64,000 bases of DNA from Letharia columbiana (taxonomy: Eukaryota; Ascomycota; Lecanoromycetes; Lecanorales; Parmeliaceae). Shown in pieces: positions 36,085 to 49,434 of the stretch. Every line of letters starts with the position of its first letter. Within the stretch, counting starts at the first letter, position 1. The stretch spans positions 610,501 to 674,500 of the forward strand of contig NW_023501062.1 of assembly GCF_014066305.1 (NCBI RefSeq). Direction: 5' to 3'. Position numbers and translations under genes: made by a program. The notes beneath the pieces were generated by a model. It was not told the origin of the DNA and made no database searches. It saw only the letters and a program-made list of their open reading frames with translations.

Positions 36085-38458
36085 TATTACGAGCGTATTT
36101 TTAATATATTATTTAATTCTATAACTAGCGAGTCTTAATAAAGATATCTTCTATTATATTATATCTTCTTTTTATATATATAATTTAATAGTCTTATTAT
36201 TCTAATTCTATTTTATTTATATTAATATTATATTTATATTAATTCTAATATTATAATAAGACTTCTTTATATACTCGACGAAGAGAAATATAATTCGAGT
36301 ATACTTTATTCGAATTAGCGAACGAATTTAAAGAAATACGCTAATAGAGACTTTATTAAGACGTTTTAAATAAATAAGATATCGTATCTTTAAAAAAGCC
36401 TATTAGACGAGTAACTCGATTTTATAATAAATCGAATTTGGTAAATAGTAGTCGAGAGATAAATAAGATATTAAATTATTTATACGACTAGCGAATTAAA
36501 AGAAATAGCTAATACTCTTATATTTATAATAAGTTTATTATAATAATAGTAAACGTATAATCTCTTTATTAAGTATATTAATAATATATATAATAAGTCT
36601 ACTATAATAACGATAGAAATAGACTCGATAAAACGATTACGATTTAATCTCTTTACTAAGTATATCGATAATATATATAATAAGTCTACTATTAAATAGC
36701 ATTTAATATATTTAATTCTTTCTCTATCTCTCTATTAAAATTACGAATTAATAAATAAAAGATAAAGAATAAAATAAAGAATAGATTTTTAATAATAAGA
36801 GTATAAGAGATATAGAGTAAATCTATAGTAAAGCTTCTAGACTAGACTATTAAAAGATATTAAAGATAAATATATACGTTAAATTTTCTTTAATTCTATT
36901 AAAGAACTATAATAAGAAGAATATAATAAGAAGATTAGATAAGAAGAAGAATTTAAAGAATCTTATTAATACGTAGATAAGATATTACTATATTTTCGAG
37001 ATCTTTAAAGAATAATATAAGTATAATAGATATATTATAGTTAAGACTAGTATACGACTTAATAATATCTTAAATATCGTATTTTTAAATAAATTAAAAT
37101 TATTCGATATTTTTTAGAAAATTACTAAGACTTAAATTACTATTATTATATTTTAATAAATCTTCTTTAATTAAGATTTATAGAAATTATAAATATTAAA
37201 AGATATAAAATAAGCGATAAGCGTATATCTTCGATCTATTAGATATAGAAGCTATAGCTATTTAAAAGAAAGAAATAATATAATTTTAGAAAAGATCTTA
37301 CGTAGTAAGTTTAAGTAAAAACTTTATTAAAATTTATTTTTTTAATAGTTTAATTAATATAAGATATTTATCTCTAGATATATATTAATATTAATAAGTT
37401 TTAAAATAGCTTTATCTCGAAGCGAGCTATTTCGAAGCTATTTCGAAATTATTTTAAAGACTTAATAATCTATAACTTCGATATATTATTACTCGATAAT
37501 CGAATTATTACTTTTTATAAAAATTTATAAATATATTCTTAATATATATAATAATAATATATTAAATTTTCTAAATTTAAAGTTCGAAGTCTTTAAAGTT
37601 ATTAAGCTTTTAAATTTCTTTTCTAAAAATCTTAAAATAATATAATAATTAAATAAATTAAAAAATAATATTAATAAAACTTTATATATCTTTACTTATA
37701 TCTATAAATTATTAAATAATTATTTAAAATTATAAATTATTTAATAAATTACTTAAGATAATACTATAGATAAATAAATTTTAAATAAAAATATAAGAAA
37801 TATTAATATATAAAATCTGGCCTAGAGAATTCTATAATAATATTCTTAAATAGACTTATAAAGATAACGAGTATTTTAATATTATTTTTAGAGTTTTATC
37901 GATATATATTAAAAAATAAGAGAGAAATTAAAGATATAGTTTTTAAAACTCTAATTTAAATCTTTTAAAAATAATTAATTAAGTTATTTTATTAAAAATC
38001 GAAAAAAAAAATCTAATTCTATCATATTTAAATAGTTATTTTATAAAAGACTATTTCTTTATTAGAATTCTTAATAAAAAGTTATATTTAAAAGAAACTA
38101 TTTATTTTCTATTTCGATTAATTTTAATAAGGATTCTATATAAAATAACGATTAATATAGCGATTTTAGAGTTTTCTACTTAGACTCTAGAGAAAGGATA
38201 TAATAAAATTTCGACTCGAAAAAAAGATTTTTTCGATTTATTACTATTATTAATTCTTTTAAATAGAGTCTAAGTATTAAGATTAGAGATAATATTACGA
38301 GCGTATTTTTAATATATTACTTAGCTCTATAACTAGCGAGTCTTAATAAAGATATTCTCTATTATATTATATCTTCTTCTTATTTATATAATTTAATAGT
38401 CTTATTATTTTTATTTTATCTTACTTTTTTTAATATTATATTTTTACTAATTTTTATT
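36085..38458 (+). mobile_element. third LTR element, non-autonomous, 3' LTR degraded
   Basis: The left LTR is 36,085-36,250 (starts TATTACGAGCGTATTTTTAA, ends TTCTAATA). The right LTR starts at 38,293 and becomes homopolymer-rich after about 38,400, running into the poly-A stretch. The interior (about 2.0 kb) shares TTATAATAAGACTTCTTTAT with the nested element, and GCGAACGAATTTAAAGAAAT with 24,556 inside the Gypsy element. No pol motif is seen. All frames are broken. Confidence 0.7.
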
Positions 38459-38473
38459 TTTTAAAAAAACTTT

Positions 38474-38751
<278 letters not shown>

Positions 38752-39010
38752 TTAGCGAATTAAAAAGAATTTATTAAATTACTCTATTATAGTAAGTTTA
38801 TTATAAGAGTAATAAACGTTTAATCTCTTTATTAAGTATATTAATAATATATTTATAATAAGTTTATTATAATAACGACGAGAATAAACTTAATAATATA
38901 ATTATAATTTAATCTCTTTATTAAATATATTAATAATATATTAATAAGTCTACTATTAAATAATATTTAATATAAATATATTTAATTCTTTCTTTATCTC
39001 TCTATTAAAT
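38752..39010 (+). mobile_element. interior fragment of the LTR element family
   Basis: It matches 36,490-36,760 in order (TAGCGAATTAAAA, TCTCTTTATTAAGTATATTA, AGTCTACTATTAAATA, TTTAATTCTTTCT-TATCTC). It lies directly after the poly-A stretch, so part of a further element copy seems replaced or lost there. Confidence 0.65.
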
Positions 39011-39520
39011 TTATAAATTAATAAGATTATTAGATAGAGTATAATAAAATACAATTATATTTCATTAGAATTATTTTTATATAATAACTTTTATATTTAA
39101 ATAAAATATACCGCTTTTTTTTCTAATAGAATTTCTTTATTTATTTAGATTTAAATAGTCTTAAGCTAGAGCTATATAGCGCCTCTTATATCGCGAAATT
39201 TAATCTTATAATTATTTTTTAAAAAAATATTAAAGTTTATATATAAAGTCGTTTCCTCGACTTATCGACGCTAAGAGAACTTTATATTATAATTTTATTT
39301 TCTATAACGAATAATTAATATAATTTAAAAATTAAAAAAAATAATAATACTACTTAGTTAATATTATATATAAAAATTAAAATTTTATAAATAGCTCTAG
39401 AATTAATTTATTTAGAATTAAGATATTTTAAATAAAATTAAATATTTAATTAATTTTTTTTATTATTTAAAATAAAAAATTTAAAAAAAATATATAAAAA
39501 AACTTAAGAATCTTAGAATT

Positions 39521-41880
39521 TTAACGTATATTTTTTAAATAGATTTACTTCTATATTCGTTATTTAAAATAATAAATTTCTATATATATATCGATTACTT
39601 TTCGCGCGAAGAGAAACTCTTTACTTAGAAATTTATTTCGCTCTATATATAAAATATATTTAAGAAACTTAAAAAAAAATTTAGTTATACTTAGTTAGTA
39701 ATTTTTAATAAAATTTAAAATTTAATAATCGCGTAATTTTAGAGTTATAATCTATTAAAATAATACTTATTATCTTATATTAAAGAAATTATTAATATAT
39801 TAAATAATTTATTCTCTTTATATAATAAAATAGATAAAATTATTTTATTCTTTACTTATAATATAGTTATTTTAACTCGTAATAATATAGTAAGTAAGAA
39901 ATTTTTTTTAACTTTTAAATAAATAAGGTCGGGAGTTCGAGTTATATCGTCGCCACTTTTTTAAATTCTTAAAATATCTTTTTTTTATTATATCGCTAAA
40001 CTCTATAAAAAAAATAATTAATAATAATATTTAAGTTTATATTTTTATTATTAATATTTGAAAAGTTATAGATAATATAAAAAATAAGCGAGTATTTTAA
40101 TATCTCTATTTAAAATCTTAACGTTAATAACGAATTTATAATAAATAAAAATATTTAAATAATATAATTTATAGTCTTAATTAAGAATAATTTAACGATA
40201 TTAAAACGAAAAGATAATTATTATCGAGTATTTAATTATTTAATAAAATCGTATATTAGCGTTTAATTATTCTCGAATTATCTTTTAAAATAATTTAGAT
40301 AACTCTAAGATTTTAACGCGTATTTTTTAAATAGATTTACTTTTATATTCGTTATTTAAAATAATAAATTTCTATATATATATCGATTATTTTTCGCGTT
40401 AAGAGAAATTCTTAGCTTAGAAATTTATTTCGCTCTATATATAAAATATATTTAATATATTTAAAAAAAATAATAGTTATACTTAGTTAGTAATTTTTAA
40501 TAAAATTTAAATTTTAAAAATCGCGTAATTTTAGAGTTATAATCTATTAAAATAATACTTATTATCTTATATTAAAGAAATTATTAATATATTAAATAAT
40601 TTATTTTCTTTATATAATAAAATAGATGAAATTATTTTATTTTTTATTTATAATATAGCTATCTAACTCGTAGTTATATTATAAATAAGAATTTTTTTTT
40701 AATTTTTAAATAAATAAGATCGAGAGTTCGAGTTATATCGTCGTTACTTTTTTAAATTCTTAAAATATCTTTTTTTTATTATATCGCTAAACTCTATAAA
40801 AAAAATAATTAATAATAATATTTAAGTTTATATTTTTACTATTAATATTTAAAAAGTTATAGATAATATAAAAAATAAGCGAGTATTTTAATATCTCTAT
40901 CTAAAATCTTAACGTTAATAACGAATTTATAATAAATAAAAATATTTAAATAATATAATTTATAGTTCTAATTAAGAGCTATTTAACGATATTAAAATAA
41001 AAAGATAATTATTATCGAGTATTTAATTATTTAATAAAATCGTATATTAGCGTTTAATTATTCTTAAATTATCTTTTAAAATAATTTAAATAACTCTAAG
41101 ATTTTAACGCGTATTTTTTAAATAGATTTACTTCTATATTCGTTATTTAAAATAATAAATTTCTATATATATATCGATTATTTTTCGCGTTAAGAGAAAC
41201 TCTTAGCTTAGAAATTTATTTCATCTTATATATAAAATATATTTAAGAAATTTAAATTATATAATAGTTATACTTAGTTAGCGATTTTTAATAAAATTTT
41301 AATTTTAAAAATCGCGTAATATTAGAGTTATAATCTATTAAAATAATACTTATTATCTTATATTAAAGAAATTATTAATATATTAAATAATTTATTTTCT
41401 TTATATTATATAATAGGGGAATTTATTTTATTCTCTACTTACGATATAATTATCTTAACCCGTAGCGATATCGTAAGTAAGAAACTTTTTTTTATTTTTA
41501 AGTGAATAAGATTAGAAGTTCGAGTTATATCGTCGTTACTTTTTTAAATTCTTAAAATATCTTTTTTTTATTATATCGCTAAAATCTATAAAAAAAAATT
41601 AATAATAATATTTAAGTTTATATTTTTACTATTAATATTTGAAAAGTTATAAGTAATATAAAAAATAAGCGAGTATTTTAATATCTCTATTTAAAATCTT
41701 AACGTTAATAACGAATTTATAATAAATAAAAATATTTAAATAAGATAATTTATAGCTCTAATTAAGGGCTATTTAACGATATTAAAATAAAAAGATAATT
41801 ATTATCGAGTATTTAATTATTTAATAAAATCGTATATTAGCGTCTAATTATTCTCGAATTATCTTTTAAAATAATTTAAA
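39521..41880 (+). repeat. three tandem copies of a 791 bp unit
   Basis: The landmark TTAACG(C/T) before GTATTTTTTAAATAGATTTA occurs at 39,523, 40,313 and 41,104. A second landmark, GAGTTATAATCTATTAAAAT, occurs at 39,742, 40,534 and 41,324. The period is therefore 790-792 bp. Each unit carries AGTTCGAGTTATATCGTCG followed within about 10 bases by a T-run (39,934; 40,725; 41,518). No frame is open. The units differ mainly by transitions. Confidence 0.85.
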
Positions 41881-42829
41881 ATTAATATATAATTTTATAT
41901 AATAATATTTATAAAAATAAAAAAAGGTTATTTAATAATATAATCTTAACGAAAAAGTAATTATAAATTATTATATTATTAAATAAAAATATCGATTTAA
42001 TATAGAATTACTATATAAAGAAATCTCGATAAGCTAGTATTTATTATTATTATTTAAAATTTATAATTTTAAATATATATAATAATAAAGAATTTTAAAA
42101 GCTATTTAATAATATAAAAATATTAAAAAAATTATTTAAAGTTTTTTAAATAAAAATTATTATATATAATTATTAATAAACTTAGAACTTTCTTCGTTAT
42201 AATATTATTATTCTTTATATTTTCTTTAAAAAAATTTATTTTATAAAACTTAAAAAAAAACTAAGTAATTTAAAGTTATAAAAAGTATATAATTTAAGAA
42301 TTTTTAAATTTACTCTTAAATTAATTTTTTTAATATTAAAAAGAGATTTAGCGCGAAGATTTACTTTATATAAATATACTCGCTATTATAAATCTAAATT
42401 TTTATTTCTTATTTCTTAATCTATTATTCTAGATATTATTAAATAAAAAAAATATAAATATATAAACTCTATTTAGAGCTATTTAAATATATAAAAATAT
42501 TCTTAATTTTTTTTTAAAATAAGATTAAAATAAATATTTAAATTAAATACGTTAAAAATCTTATTTTAATTTATTTAAAGTTAGAATTTAGATATTCTAA
42601 TAAATATTAAAACTATTATATTATATTTCGATTATTCTATAAAAATATTTTTAATAACTATTAAATTATATAAAGAAATAATTAAGTTATTAATATATTA
42701 ACTTTTAATCTATATATTTAAATCTTATTTAAATTCTATTAAAAACTCTATATTAATTTTAATATTCGATCTAAAATCTAAATTATAAATATTAAAATAT
42801 TATTACTTAGACTTCGCTTAAGCGTTAAT

Positions 42830-45060
42830 ATCTATATATAAAGTTATTTTCTTAATTTATTAACGCTAAGAGAACTTTATATAATTATTTTATCTCTTAT
42901 AATTAATAAATTATTTTATTTTATTTTATAAAAAAATAATATATTTATTTAATTAGTATTATTTATAGATTTAAAAATTTCGAAAATCTAATTAAAACTA
43001 ATCTATTTATTATTAAAATATTTAAAATAAAATTAAATATTTAATTACTTAATTCTTTTATTTAAAAAAAAAATACTTAAAAAATATTAAAAAAAAACTA
43101 TATAATTTTAGAATTTTAACGCGTGTTTTTTAAAAAGATTTACTTATAGAGTTATTATTTAAAATATAAAATCTTTTTATATATACTTCGAGTTAAAGAA
43201 TACTAAGAAAACTCTTAGCTTATCGATTTATCTAGTAATAAATATATAATATATTTAAAAAATTTTAAAAAAATATTAATAATACTTAGTTAGTATTATA
43301 TATAGAAATTAAATTTTTAAGATTTATTTAATATTTCGATTATAATTTATTAAGATTTATAATTATTATCTTACTTCGAGTTAGCGTTTATATTAAATTT
43401 TATTATTTTATTATATACTTTAATAGCGAATATTAAGAATTCTTTATCTTAATATAATCTTTAACTTAGATTAAAGACTATATTAAGACGAGAATATTTT
43501 TTTTTTCTTTTTCTTATTAAAAGATTCGAAGTTCGAGTTATTCTAAGAACATTTTTTTAATATTTTAAAATTTCTTTTTTTTATTCTTTTATTAAATTCT
43601 ACGTTAAAAATGATTAATAATAATATATAAATTATATTTTTATTATTAATATTTAAAAAGTTATATATAATATAAAGATTAAGCGAGATATTTTTATTAA
43701 TATTAAATTATTAACGTCTTTTAAAATCTAAAAAAAATAATAAAATTACTTAGTTAATATTCTATATAAAACTTAAAATTTCGAAAATCGAAGTAAAATT
43801 TACTTATATAGTATTATATAATAGATTAAAATTCTATAACTTAATCGTATTCTAAGATATTAAATCGCGATTATTTATAATTTTATTATTTAAATAATCT
43901 ATAATATAATAAAAATTTAGATAAATTTAATAATATTTAAATTTTTAGAATATTATATATAATTATTTTATTATTAAAATAAAGATATTAATTACTCGAT
44001 ATTAGACGTTAAATATTCTTATTTAATAAAAAATAATATTTAAAATCTAAAAATATAATAATAATTTAACTTTTATAGATTATAAAGAAATTTTAAAATT
44101 TTAAATTCTATTAGAATTAAATTATTTAATATTAAGAATATTAACTTTAAATTTAAATTTTTATTAAAGTATTAATTCTATTTAGAATAAAAAAAATAAA
44201 AAAATATTATAAAAACTTCTAGAAATTAACGATCTTAATATATATCTTTTAAAATTATTTACTATTATTATTATCTTTTAAAATATTATATTTTTTTAAA
44301 TATATTTTAAATAGAAAGACGTTAAGAGATATTCTTAGTTTATTAATTTATTTAATAATAATTATATAGTAAATTTAAAAAACTCTAAAAAACTACGTAT
44401 TTTAATTAGTTAGAACTATATATAAAATCTAAAGTTTAAAAAATTATATTTTATTTTCTTTTTTATTTATTAAAGAAAGATTTAGTTACTCTCTTAGAGT
44501 TATTATTATATTTTATTATTTTTATTCTACTATATAATTTAATAATAGAAATTAAGAATTCTCTCTCTTAATATAGTTTTTTACTTAAATGAAAGATTAT
44601 AGTAAAATAAAGAATTTTTTTTTCTTTTTTTTACTAAAAGATTCGAAGTTCGAGTTACTCTAAGAATATTTTTTTAAAATTTTATTTTTTTATTAAATTC
44701 TACGTTAAAAACGATTAATAATAATATATAAGTTTATATTATTAATATTAATATTTAAGAAGTTATAAGTAATATAAAAATTAAATAATATTTTTTTTTA
44801 ATATTAAATTATTAATATCTCTTAAAATTTAAAAAAAATAATAAAATTACTTAATTAATATTTTATATAAAACTTAAAATTTCGAAAATCGAAGTAAAAT
44901 TTACTTATATAGTATTATATAATAAATTAAAATTCTATAACTTAATTATACTCTAAGATATTAAATTATAATTATTTATAATTTTATTACTTAAATAATT
45001 TATAATATAATAAAAGTTTAAACGAATTTAATAATATAGAAGTTTTAAGAATATTATATC
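42830..45060 (+). repeat. diverged relatives of the 791 bp unit
   Basis: The block 42,830-43,080 resembles 39,230-39,500 (GCTAAGAGAACTTTATAT and flanks). TTTTAACGCGTGTTTTTTAA near 43,118 restarts the 791 bp pattern. Two longer, older versions follow, each with AGTTCGAGTTA(T/C)TCTAAGAA then a T-run (43,530 and 44,648). Boundaries are approximate. Confidence 0.55.
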
Positions 45061-45065
45061 TAACG

Positions 45066-45512
45066 AGTAAAGATCTATAAATTAAATTTATAGTTATTTT
45101 TTTTAATTAGAGTTTAATAGACTATCGAGTAAATAGATAAGTAATCTTTAATAAGCGAATTTTAATAAATAATATTTAAATTCTTCCTACGCTTTAATAA
45201 TTATAAGATAAATTTTTAAAATTCTTAAAATTTTAGAAAGTTTAAATAGTATTTTAAAATTTAAAAAAAAAATTAAAATTTTAATAGAAAATAAAAAAGT
45301 TATTATTATTATAAATAACGTATATCTATAATTTAATAAGAGAGACGCGAAAGAGCGAGATTTTAATAATTATAAATATTAATTTATTTAATCGCGATAA
45401 CTTAGCGAGTTTAATTAAAGAGCGTAGTAACTTTAAATTAATAATTAACTATATATATAAATTTAAGATTTTCTAATCTTAACTCTATCTTATTTTTTTA
45501 TATATATTAATT
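45066..45512 (-). mobile_element. family A element, copy 5 (internally deleted, RIPed)
   Basis: It begins AGTAAAGATCTATAAATTAA, the RIPed form of copy 4's terminus, and ends with the reverse of the family 5' end (TCTTAACTCTATCTTATTTT). Only about 450 bp remain, so the whole core is missing. It confirms both termini of the family. Confidence 0.65.
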
Positions 45513-46093
45513 ATATAATTATTAAAATTAAAATATTAATTAATTATTTAATATTAGATATTAAATACTTTTAATTAATTTAAAATTAATATTTATAATA
45601 TCGATTTAAAAATTTATATAATAAAGAATATAATATAAACGTAGATGAATTTAATAATAAAAGAATATTAAATATATAATATATAATTATCTCTATAAAG
45701 AAGATATTAGAATTAAGTTAATTCGTGGAAAAAAGAGTTAAAGTAATTTTTAAAGTTAAAAATTAAAAATTATATATATATTAAATAAATTTCTTATATA
45801 TAAAAATAAAATATATTAATATAATTTTAAAATTAATTAAAACTCTTTTATTAAGAGAATTAATATTAGTATTATTTTAATTATCTATAATACGAATATA
45901 AATTATTTATTATATAATTATAAACTCTTTATATATTAATATAACTATATTTCTAATATTTAAATTAAATCTATAATTTAATAATAGAGTATAATTTCTT
46001 TATAGACTATATATATAATATAATTTATTATTTATATAAAATATAACGAAATCGAAAATTAAGATCTTAAGTTCGAATTTCGATAGACTTAAT

Positions 46094-46868
46094 TACTAGT
46101 TAAAAAGATATAATATAATATAAGATATTAATCTATTATATTATACTCTAATATAGTATAAGTTATTAAAATTTATATAATTTTATATTTAATATAATAT
46201 AAAATCTTAGCGAGATATTCTATAATATAATATATTTATAAGATTATATTATAATATAAGATATATATAAAATATTTTAATTAGAATTTCTATATTTAGA
46301 AGTATAAGTAGCTATTTTAGTTATTATTCTAATTAATTATAATTATTATTATTATAGCTATTATTATTATAGTTATTATTATTATAATTATTATTATTAT
46401 AATTATTTATTATAATTATTATTATTATAATTATTTATTATAATTATTACTATTATAACTATCTATTATAACTATTATTATTATAACTATTATTATTTAT
46501 TATTTAAATAATTTATTATTATATAATAGCTATAATAATAATAATTATAATAGTAATAATTATAATAATAATAGTTATAATAGTAATAATTATAATAGTA
46601 ATAGCTATAATTAATTAAAATAATAACTAGAATAGCTACTTATACTTCTAAATATAGAAATTTTAATCGAAATATCTTATATATATTTTATATTATAGTA
46701 TAATCTTATAGATATATTATATTATAAAATATCTCGCTAAGATTTTAAATCTTATATTAGAAAAATAAAATAATATTTAACTTTATTTATATTATATTCG
46801 AGTATAATATAATTATTACTTAATATAAAATATTTTATAAAATGAATATTATATCTTTTTAACTAGTA
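46094..46868. mobile_element. 775 bp foldback element with 8 bp target duplication
   Basis: The left end TACTAGTTAAAAAGATATAA is the reverse complement of the right end. The arms (about 46,094-46,480 and 46,510-46,868) pair over nearly the whole length around a centre of ATT/TAT trinucleotide repeats. GACTTAAT (46,086-46,093) and AACTTAAT (46,869-46,876) flank it; the single G/A mismatch is what RIP would cause. An 8 bp duplication is typical of hAT-superfamily elements. It has no coding capacity and is RIPed throughout. Confidence 0.75.
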
Positions 46869-47263
46869 AACTTAATATATTTTTTATTACTTTTTTACTT
46901 TATAAATAAAGCTTATTTAAAGCGATATAATAATATTAAAATTATAAGATTTAATAAATATAAAGAAAAATTATAAAGTCTCGAAATTCTTTACGCTAAG
47001 AAGATATAGAGTTCGAATTTCTTAAATAGAAGAAAATTATAAAATTAAATCTAATAGATATTTATATATTATTAAAATTAATATCGAAAATACTTTATAT
47101 AAACGTATTTTTTATTATTTTTATCTTAATATCTAAAAAGATATAGCTAAAGTTAAATCTTTAGAAAATATTTCTTAATAATAATTATAAATATAATATC
47201 TTTAAAGTTATATAAGATATTTTCCTAATTTAAAAAAATAAAATTATCGTTATTAGAAACGTA

Positions 47264-48090
47264 ATTAATAAGATATTTTTTATTCTCCTCTTAATCGAGT
47301 TTTAAATATCGATAAATTAGAGTTATATTAATATATAAAAACTATAAATAAAATATAACTCGCTAAAATAATAGCGTTTATAGTCTTTTTTAAAGTCTTA
47401 TCTTTTTAATATAAATAAGATATTAAGATTTAAAATCTAATATAGAATTATATATAAATTTTATTTAATATATATTAAATTAAATTAAAAATATTTATTA
47501 TATATAGAGAAATTAAAGATATATTTAATATAAGTATAGTTTTCTTTAAATAGAAACTTATCGATATTAAAAATAAAATTAATAAGATATTTTTTATTCT
47601 CCTCTTAATCGAGTCTTAAATATCGATAAATTAGAGTTATATTAATATATAAAAACTATAAATAAAATATAACTCGCTAAAATAATAGCGTTTATAGTCT
47701 TTTTTAAAGTCTTATCTTTTTAACATAAATAAGATATTAAGATTTAAAATCTAATATAGAATTATATATAAATTTTATTTAATATATATTAAATTAAATT
47801 AAAAAAATTTATTATATATAGAGAAATTAGAGATATATTTAATATAAGTATAGTTTTCTTTAAATAGAAACTTATCGATATTAAAAATAAAATTAATAAG
47901 ATATTTTTTATTCTCCTCTTAATTAAGTCTTAAATATCGATAAATTAGAGTTATATTAATATATAAAAACTATAAATAAAATATAACTCGCTAAAATAAT
48001 AGCGTTTATAGTCTTTTTTAAAGTCTTATCTTTTTAATATAAATAAGATATTAAGATTTAAAATCTAATATAGAATTATATATATAAATT
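47264..48090 (+). repeat. tandem array of a 314 bp unit, about 2.6 copies
   Basis: ATTCTCCTCTTAAT(C/T)(G/A)AGT occurs at 47,282, 47,597 and 47,910, giving periods of 315 and 313 bp. Units are nearly identical, including rare features such as CTCGCTAAAATAATAGCG. No frame is open. Confidence 0.85.
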
Positions 48091-48569
48091 ACTTAATATA
48101 AATAAAATTAAGTTAAAAATAATATATATTTATAAAACCTGATTATGATTTAAATTTTTTTTATAAAATTTCCATTAAGTCGAAATTAATTAGATATTTT
48201 TATATATATATTTTAATATTAATACTAAATATATTATATAGTATTTTAATATAGATATAAATAGTTAATAGAGTAATTATTTAGAGCTATTTCACGACGT
48301 TAAATTCAAAATTATCTTTATTAAAAAATATTTATTTATTTAATAAAATTATATATTAACGTCTTATTATCTTTAAATAATTTTTAAAAATAATATTAAT
48401 ATTAATATATAACGTTTATATAATAGTATTTATAAATATAAAAAAAATTATCTAATAATCTAATAATAATTAGAAAGTAATTATAAATTATTATATTATA
48501 AAATAAAAACGTCGATTTAATTTAGAATTATTATATAAAAAAATTTAGATAAATTATTATTTCTTATTA

Positions 48570-48790
48570 ATATTTAAAATATATATACTTTAAATACGTA
48601 TACTTATAAAGCTTTTAAATAGCTATTTAATTATTTAAAAATATTAATTTTTTTTAGAATTTTTATAATAAAAATTATTAGATATAATTATTAATAGATT
48701 TAGAACTTTCTTTATTATAATTTATACTTATAAACCTAGTTATAATTTAAATTTTCTCTATAAAATTTCTAAAATCTAACTTAATTTCTA
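48570..48790 (+). repeat. dispersed repeat shared with 42,050-42,210
   Basis: The segment around GCTATTTAAT(TA)ATTTAAAAATATT and TTTAGAACTTTCTT(T/C)(A/G)TTATAA is shared with 42,100-42,200. An AAACCT(G/A) GATTATGATTTAAAT-like block occurs at 48,138 and again, altered, near 48,733. Nature unknown. Confidence 0.45.
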
Positions 48791-48957
48791 TTATTTAAAC
48801 TATTTTATATTATCGTTAAATATCTTAGTATAGTATATATTATTAATATAGATACTTAATTTAGTAGATAAAATATAGATTTAGAGATCTTCGAAATCGA
48901 TTTCGTTATTAGTCTTCGTTTATAAAAAAAAATAAGATTACTATAGCGCTATATTTT

Positions 48958-49434
48958 CGTTTATATACGTTAAAATTTAGCGTTATATATTTATTTATAT
49001 ACGCCGAAATTTAGCGTTATATATTCGTTTATATATATCGTTAGAATTTAATATTATATATTCATTTATATACGCTAGAAATTTAGCGTTATATATTCGT
49101 TTATATACGCTAAAATTTAGCGTTATATATTCGTTTATATACGTCGAAATTTAGCGTTATATATTCGTTTATATACGTTGAAATTTAGCGTTATATATTC
49201 GTTTATATACGTCGAAATTTAGCGTTATATATTCGTTTATATACGCCGAAATTTAGCGTTATATATTCGTTTATATACGCTAGAATTTAGCGTTATATAT
49301 TTGTTTATATACGTCGAAATTTAGCGTTATATATTCGTTTATATACGCCGAAATTTAGCGTTATATATTCGTTTATATACGTCGAAATTTAGCGTTATAT
49401 ATTCGTTTATATACGTCGAAATTTAGTATTATAT
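48958..49434 (+). repeat. 34 bp minisatellite, about 14 copies
   Basis: The unit is CGTTTATATACGTCGAAATT plus TAGCGTTATATATT. About 14 copies lie head to tail; most differ at the CGTCG/CGCCG/CGCTA/CGTTG position, and one is a little longer near 49,030. All copies lack CA and nearly all lack TG, so they were RIPed. Confidence 0.92.

Noticed and set aside
39920..39960. Possible tRNA gene (GTTCGAG loop before a T-run)
   Set aside because: The five bases either side of the loop (GGGAG and TATAT) cannot pair even after undoing C to T changes, and no matching D or anticodon arm is seen. Kept only as a B-box or primer-site-like motif.
46330..46620. Simple ATT/TAT microsatellite as an independent feature
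   Set aside because: It is the centre of the foldback element and symmetric with its arms, so it is treated as part of that element.
48958..49434. CRISPR array
   Set aside because: Units are contiguous 34 bp repeats with no unique spacers, in a eukaryotic RIPed tract.
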